Below, piece by piece: positions 58,328-64,000 of a stretch of 64,000 bases of DNA. The translations under genes and the position numbers were made by a program. The notes beneath the pieces are model-generated. The model searched no databases. It saw nothing but the letters and a program-made list of their open reading frames with translations, and was not told the DNA's origin. This DNA is from Przewalskia tangutica (taxonomy: Eukaryota > Streptophyta > Magnoliopsida > Solanales > Solanaceae). The stretch is from NCBI GenBank assembly GCA_029844215.1, contig CM056720.1, forward strand, positions 30,187,711 through 30,251,710, written 5' to 3'. How positions within the stretch are numbered: position 1 is the stretch's first letter; the number at the start of each line of letters is the position of its first letter.

Positions 58328-61300
58328 CGTACATTCTTTTCAAAAGACTCCTTTTCATGTAAAAAATCCCAAGATACTAACACCCGTAGTATCAAAGTGT
58401 GTCTATTTTTCAAAGTAAGTTACTACACTTTTAGAAAACTCATTTCAAAGCTTGAAATCAAGTAACTTCAAATTTTCACAATCTAGGCAACTTATGCCCA
58501 ATAATCAAAATAGACAACTTTCTTAACCTTCCATAAAGTCGTTATAACCAACTTCCCATAAAGCCGTTATAACCCGTTATGGTTTTAGACATATCCATTC
58601 CTTTTTATAACCAAGAGACTTATACTATTAAAACCAAGTATCAAATACTTTCAAAATACTTCAAGTCTCTTAATATTTAGAAACAAGTTTCTTCTACTTT
58701 TAAACCTCAAGTAACTTACACCTTTAAAACAAGTTACTTCTCTTAAATCATGTCATTTCTCCTTTTTTAAATCAAATAAGTAAATCACTCCTTTGACTCC
58801 CCTAAAGTCATTATAATGACCCTTAGGTTTTGGAACTAAGGCACTAGCCAAAAGATTTGGAAACCACTTCCTTTTCAAGACTCTATGTACTTTAAGTAAA
58901 ATACTTCCACTTTTAAGAATCCAAACTTCACTAAGGAAATGGATTATACAACTTACAATTTAAACATCAAAGTACAATCAAGGAAGTACATAGAACAAAT
59001 TCTATTTTAGGCAATCCAATTACAACCCAGGAATGGATCAATTAAGGAGTAAGACATACTTTCTTTATCTTAAGGAATCATGCTAGAAGAGGAGATAGTT
59101 CACATACCTTTTCGGCTAAATCCACAAGCTAAGCCGAATACGCCGTACGTAGAAGTGTCAACCTATAATGGTCACAACAAGTGTCACGACCCGTTCCGGG
59201 GCCCGTGACTGGTGCCTTACCCCGGGCACCCTAGTGACACAACATCAGAGTAATCAGCGGAACATAAAACACATACATGAAACAATTGAAGTACAAAACA
59301 GAAATTTGTGAAAACTTGCCTTCCGGCATATATAAATATCCACTTTTACAAATGAACAGTTTAATCCTTTTTACAACCCTGCCCACAACAAAATTACTTG
59401 CACTTAAGAAATGATATGACAACAATGGCGGGACGGGGCCCGCCATACCCGAATGTAAACACCTACAACAACAGGACTATACGGCGATAAGCCTCGGAGA
59501 AGCGGAGCTTTCCCAATCTTTGAATGTGACCACTAAGGCGAGGATCGATGGCGGTGTACCTTTACTGCGGCATGAGCGGCCCCGAAGGAGGTCGAGTATG
59601 TGAAACTAAAAATAAATCGTAAATGAAATCATAGTAGTCTATACAAAGCGGGAGACATGTATGATAACCAAACTACGATTCACCATAAATAAGCGATGTC
59701 AAGTCGGTGACTCACGCCTCAAGTCATCACTCAATTTAACAATGGGTCTCATGCCCACAACATCAATCGTGCGTGGAATACCTTCCTCACCGCCGGCTTA
59801 TGATATACAAGCACCATGAATACACATGAACACCGTGTGTCCTAATAAAACCGCATGGTAAATGCGAAGGCATAGCCGACTACTAACACCACCAACAAGG
59901 TCATAAATCGTATCATAAGATCTGTCTAGCAGTCATGATCAAAGCCGCCACTTGCCCGCGATATCTAATGTCGCGCGTCTAGTCCGAACTTCCCGCACTC
60001 GCGTAGGCCAATCTCATCGGCGCGTGAGGTATTCCCGCACGAGGGTAGCTACTCCCGGCGTCGCCCGGACTTTCGAGTCCGCGCGACCGCGTGCCCATAA
60101 GGACGACACTAACACGGAACTCTCGTAGCTCGCATAGGCCCCGGGACCCGCGTAGGTATTCTCGAATCATGGTCCTGCATCGGACAAGTCTACCCCCCAT
60201 CGGGGCGCATCGCTTAACCCGGAATCATCTCGAGATGAATGCCACCATACTATCATAACGCGATAGTTAATAAGCACAATCAAGGGAAACCCCTTTACAC
60301 AAACATCACAAGATACTAACACACGTAGCATCCTAACACGTTTACTTATCAAAGCAACAAGAAAGTATTACAAGGCTATCACAAACCAATACAATCAAGT
60401 TATTCACACAAGGTACTTTCTACTAACAAGTTCTGAATCTATCCCCAAAGTACTTCACATTAAAATCTTAAAAAGATGCATTTCTTTCACATAAGTCACA
60501 CAATACCCGTAGTATAAAATAGAGTGACTGTCCTTTTAAGAAAACCAAAACTCTTACCTTTGTAAAATCAAGTAACAACATTATTTTTCAAACGTCCAAG
60601 TTTGCCTAATTTCAAATGTTCACGTTTCTTATTTTAGAAAGGTTTCGTAGTTCATAGTCTTATTCATTTAAGAATATAATTCTCTTTTAAACAATCTGAG
60701 AAACATAAGCCTTATATGTGAGTAGGATATTCTTGTTTATAACAATCTTATTCTACCATGATCTAGGAAATATCATTTTGTCTCATCTTAGCTTCATGCG
60801 GATGGAAGTTTCTCTTGGTTTTAATAATACTTAATCTGTCAAAACATTTCCTTTTAACGGTTTGTCGATACATTACGATTTCAAATCAAAACATTCTTAA
60901 GCCGTTATACCTAACTTCCCATAAAGCTAGTATAACTCTTAAGTTTTCAAAACCAAGTATTACTTCTTCTTTCAAAATGATTCAAAAATCTTTTGAAATA
61001 CTTCAAGTTCTTTATTAACATATAACAAGCCAGTTATAGTTCGAATCAGTTACCTTTTAAAAAAAACCACAAGTATTGTCTTACCAACATAAAGCTGTTA
61101 TAACCAACTTCCCATAAAGCCGTTATAACACTTTATGTTTTAAACCAATCAAATACATTTAGCACGTATGCGTCTGTACTACATAGTTCTACATATCATG
61201 CTAGAAGAGATAGGAAGAGGTTCACATACCTCGCGGCGAGTATCGACTAATAGCAAACGCTCAACCGCCGGCTACTCCTTAAGCCGCGGTCGCGCCACGT

Positions 61301-62020
61301 AGTACTTCCACCTATAAGGCCACAAGGCGCTTATTAACATTTAGGTCTCATCGTAGAACTTTCTACAGAAATTTACCTCCCCAACAGCGTAAATCTCCTC
61401 TCTGTCAGAGGCTACCAAGCCAACCGGGGGTTATACATCTAACCCGCGGGTGCAATTCTACTCCACTACTACTAACAAGTCTATGTAATTACAGTTCAAG
61501 ACTATATATAGTATACTTCTACTATATAATCTAACAACATGTAATTTCCAATTACAATAGGACAAGATAATTACCTCGATAAGCCCATAATTATCCGAGT
61601 TTAATGTCGATCCTTAGCAAAGTTTTAGCTCAACTCAGGCGCTCCAACCGCTCTAAACCACCCTTAGAAGTTCTAACCAACTTCTACACAATACTCCACG
61701 GACTATGGAGATTTTCCTGTTTCAGGTTTTGTATTGAGGAAGTATAATAGTATTTTAGGCTTTTGCATAAGTGTACCCTTGGGAATACTACAAGGTATTT
61801 GGGCGAGGTACTTGGACATTATAACAATACTAGGAGAGTATTTCTATACCACAACAAGGGTATTATCAAACAACCTAGGCTTGGGGTACCATAGCACCCG
61901 GGAGAGCTAGGGCCTTTCAAAGGGAGAGGGGCTCTTGGGCGAGTCAACAAGAGGGAGAGAGGAGGATTTCACACTTAGAAACATTTAGGAATGGATGAAG
62001 AATTCATCAAAGGGAGAGGG

Positions 62021-62028
62021 TATTTATA
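62021..62028 (-). promoter_or_regulatory. R11 3' LTR TATA box
   Basis: TATTTATA on plus, 640 bases from the LTR outer end. Confidence 0.7.
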
Positions 62029-62348
62029 GAAGCCAAGGCCAACCAATGGCCAAGATTGAGCCAAGTGCTACACAAGTGTAGGGCGAGATATGCCCAAGTG
62101 CCCCTAGTCCCTACTCCTTAAAACCCTCACAAATATCTACCAAAATATCTACCACTGACACCTGGTCCCCTTGCCCGCTGATGAGAGGGTGCCAAGTGCC
62201 GCCTCTCGTTGGTCCAAAATGTTCGTCTCTCGGAAAAATCCAAAATGAGAAAAGACATAGCGAATTTTCCTCGCAGTTATGTAAAGCGTTTAAAAAACGA
62301 CTCTAAAGGGTGTTGTGCACAAATGCCATTCGGCCAGCCACTAGGCGG

Positions 62349-62374
62349 GGTGACACGTGTCACCCTCCTATTGG
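62349..62374 (-). promoter_or_regulatory. R11 U3 G-box palindrome and CCAAT motif
   Basis: GGTGACACGTGTCACC at 62349-62364, a perfect palindrome, then ATTGG (CCAAT on the element strand) at 62370-62374. Same arrangement and spacing as R4. Confidence 0.6.
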
Positions 62375-62677
62375 CCCAAAATAAAACATCTTCAAAATAT
62401 CCATAATGGCCAAAATCTCAAAACAAAGTGGGCCCCACAAAGTAAATTTCTCCGTGGGCCCACGTGACCATTTTCGAAAATAAAATTCCAAAATTCTCTA
62501 ATATTCGAAGTCGAATACCAAATTGGGAATCCAATTCCCATTAACGAACCTTTTTCCTTCACAAAACCGAAACTTTTAGTGGAAAAATCGCCTCTTTCTT
62601 CCTTTCAATCTTTGCAGATTCTCGCACGTGCGTCCTCGCATACATACCACGGGACTACGGTATAACATTCTTCCTTA

Positions 62678-62698
62678 GAAACATTCGTCGAATGTTCC
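62678..62698 (-). other. R11 inverted repeat beside the polypurine tract
   Basis: GAAACATTCGTCGAATGTTCC, after TTCTTCC (62668-62674). Confidence 0.82.
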
Positions 62699-62869
62699 TT
62701 CTAAGTCTCAAAAACAAACGTGCGCCAGTATAGTCTTCACTACTATACTTACGAAACAATCTTGCCATACCTGGCCACAGAAATACCTGCGCAACATACT
62801 TATATCCAAGTCTACGAGGAAAACACCTCTACATCACCACAAATACCTCTTCCCGGGTCAAAATATACT

Positions 62870-63640
62870 TCAGCCACGATACCACTTTTGTCACTTTGTC
62901 GCGAGCCTTGCCCGACGACCAACAAATGGTGCCGGGACAGCGATCGGATGATCGTACACTCGAACTCTTACCACATTACGTCGGCCGGTTTCCAAAACTG
63001 GGGTTACTATCTCTAACGTGGTCATCATTAACGGAACACTCGATGGATCTCGATACTTTCCGATCATAACAATACGAAAGGGCCTCTAAGTCGGACGGCA
63101 AAAGCTAACATATAAACCCGCCTATTCTTCACATGAACTCAAAGGGCCCCAGTAACTCGGGCTAAGTTCTTTGTTTCCAAAACTCGTCACACCCTAACCG
63201 TGGTACTTTCAAGAAGACCGACCGTCAACTCCGAACTCTAAGCGTCGTCGCCGATTATCCGATTTCTCTGTTTGCCGAACTTCTGACAAGCCGCGACTAT
63301 CCACAATCTGGGGAACAAGCTGAACCAACTAATCAACCGCCAACATCGAACCAATCGATCGCAACTTACACTTCCGCCCATAAGGCTTCAAAAGGCGACA
63401 TCCGAACAAATGGTAGCTTAAACACTACCTCCATGAGACAACAATCCCACAACTATCCTCGAAATCGACAACGGCCCAGGCGAATGCGGTCGAGACTTAC
63501 TCGAGTTCTTAACACATGCCGGCAAAACTTCGAAACAAAAACAGACTGGCTCCACTGTCATAAGGTGAAGGTAGGCACCGTGCAACCTTACAACCTTCGA
63601 TAACTCAACACACCAGTAAAGCGGCCTCGATCGAAGAACA
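62870..63640 (-). pseudogene. R11 integrase and C-terminal remnants
   Basis: Near 63560-63620 the minus strand encodes VVRLHG(A)YLHLM-like residues, the counterpart of VVRLHGVPTFTL in R3. Around 63000-63040 it gives KYRDPSSV with a PLMMT stretch, and GLYVSFCRPT near 63100, as in the R3 and R6 chromodomain-linker remnants. Stops in all frames; non-functional. Confidence 0.5.
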
Positions 63641-64000
63641 CGATGGGCTGCCCCATCGGCCCGACCATCGGGTCGAACGCATCCACGAACTCAGTTAACT
63701 AAACTGGCCTAACACCCTCGTGACCCTACCACAAGGCGGGACCACCACAAACCGACCCACCACCATACGCCGCGGGTTGACCCCGCACATGGCCTCAACC
63801 CGACCTATTGCGCAAAACACTAGCTCCCGAAGGAATAATTTCACAAATCATATTACGAAAACCTAGCGGTCTTCCTAGCTCGACTACCTTCTTTCAAATC
63901 ACGCTACTCAGGACTTATCCCACGAACATAGCTCACGTGCACTATGCACTCCTATAAGGGTCAAACATAACACTACACCTTTCTCGAGACGGCCTTACCT
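63641..64000 (-). other. R11 copy of the conserved non-coding module (partial)
   Basis: TCGGGTCGAACGCATCCACG, ACACCCTCGTGACCC, GCGGGACCACCAC, TGGCCTCAACCCGACC, then ACGGCCTTACC at the window end. Very close to R3 6760-7090. Confidence 0.7.

Larger units (their letters stand above)
56714..59181 (-). repeat. R10: LTR of R1 subtype, right part beyond R11 and the window
   Basis: Begins TGTCACGACCCGAACCCC at 56714, after a putative TSD GAATT (56709-56713). About 2.47 kb is visible before R11 enters it at CACAACAAG. It is collinear with the R1 LTR 17616-29510 (insertions removed), with both tandem arrays. Solo LTR or full element cannot be decided. Confidence 0.85.
59182..62667 (-). repeat. R11 3' LTR
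   Basis: TGTCACGACCCG...CTACGGTATAACA. TATA box 62021-62028, G-box palindrome 62349-62364, stem-loop about 61089-61137, GC-rich zone about 59880-60190. Confidence 0.92.
40843..64000 (-). mobile_element. R8: outermost LTR retrotransposon, partial at both window edges, hosting R7 and R9-R11
   Basis: Minus orientation. The visible end of its 3' LTR is 40843-41451, the internal region 41452-45661 (4.2 kb) and the 5' LTR starts at 45662. The 5' LTR continues as 45662-46977 and 56049-56713 between insertions and then leaves the window. The internal region keeps integrase, RNase H, RT C-terminus and protease pieces but no gag, and ends with the conserved non-coding module. As the host of all the others, R8 is the oldest insertion in the window. 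Confidence 0.85.
59182..64000 (-). mobile_element. R11: non-autonomous LTR retrotransposon, 5' part beyond the window
   Basis: Starts TGTCACGACCCG at 59182 after a putative TSD ACAAG (59177-59181). 3' LTR 59182-62667 (3486 bp). The internal region from 62668 parallels R3 and R6: inverted repeat, chromodomain-like remnant, integrase fragment and module. Gag and the 5' LTR should follow to the right. Confidence 0.88.

Noticed and set aside
7600..58700. Host genes, tRNA or rRNA genes between elements.
   Set aside because: Every segment can be assigned to an LTR or internal region; I saw no exon-like frames with splice signals and no tRNA cloverleaf sequence. The tRNA-like words are primer binding sites.

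Overview
The window is a plant (angiosperm) heterochromatic block made almost entirely of nested Ty3/gypsy LTR retrotransposons. I see no host gene, tRNA or rRNA gene. The plant assignment rests on the initiator-Met tRNA primer site (TGGTATCAGAGC), 2.4-3.7 kb LTRs bounded by TG...CA, 5-bp target-site duplications (TSDs), and a chromodomain-bearing pol of Tekay/Del chromovirus type. A eudicot, perhaps an asterid, is likely but not proven. All copies belong to one family with the LTR termini TGTTA[TC]A..., ...GTGACA.

I name the insertions R1-R11. R1 (- strand; 3' LTR end 1-131, 5' LTR 17616-40473) carries solo LTR R2 (+, 155-15718, TSD CATTC) just inside its 3' LTR. R2 is split by R3 (-, 2393-15025, TSD TACCT), and R3 is split by solo LTR R4 (-, 7424-10829). 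The 5' LTR of R1 is split by R5 (-, 19286-28845, TSD AAGCC) and R6 (+, 29861-39400, TSD ATTT[T/C]). R1 itself sits in LTR R7 (right end 40842), which sits in the 3' LTR of R8 (-, 40843 to beyond the window). The 5' LTR of R8 (from 45662) is split by R9 (-, 46978-56043, TSD ATTAT) and by LTR R10 (-, from 56714). R10 is split by R11 (-, from 59182). The deepest chain is R8>R7>R1>R2>R3>R4.

R5 is the only near-complete coding copy (gag-PR-RT-RNase H-INT-chromodomain, riddled with frameshifts). R8 keeps PR, RNase H and INT pieces. R1, R3, R6, R9 and probably R11 are non-autonomous: huge LTRs around a short internal region with gag, integrase and chromodomain scraps, plus a conserved non-coding module that R5 lacks. 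R9 has the best gag and resembles the TR-GAG class. A plausible division of labour is that an R5-like relative supplies enzymes to the short forms.

Each LTR has a recurring architecture: U3 with CACGTG boxes and a CCAAT-like motif, a TATAAATA box about 0.5-0.7 kb from the outer end, a conserved stem-loop, a GC-rich CATGCGG-rich zone, and in some copies tandem arrays. Paired LTRs differ mainly by clustered small indels at C/G-rich words, a pattern that looks partly like systematic sequence error and would explain much of the frame damage.
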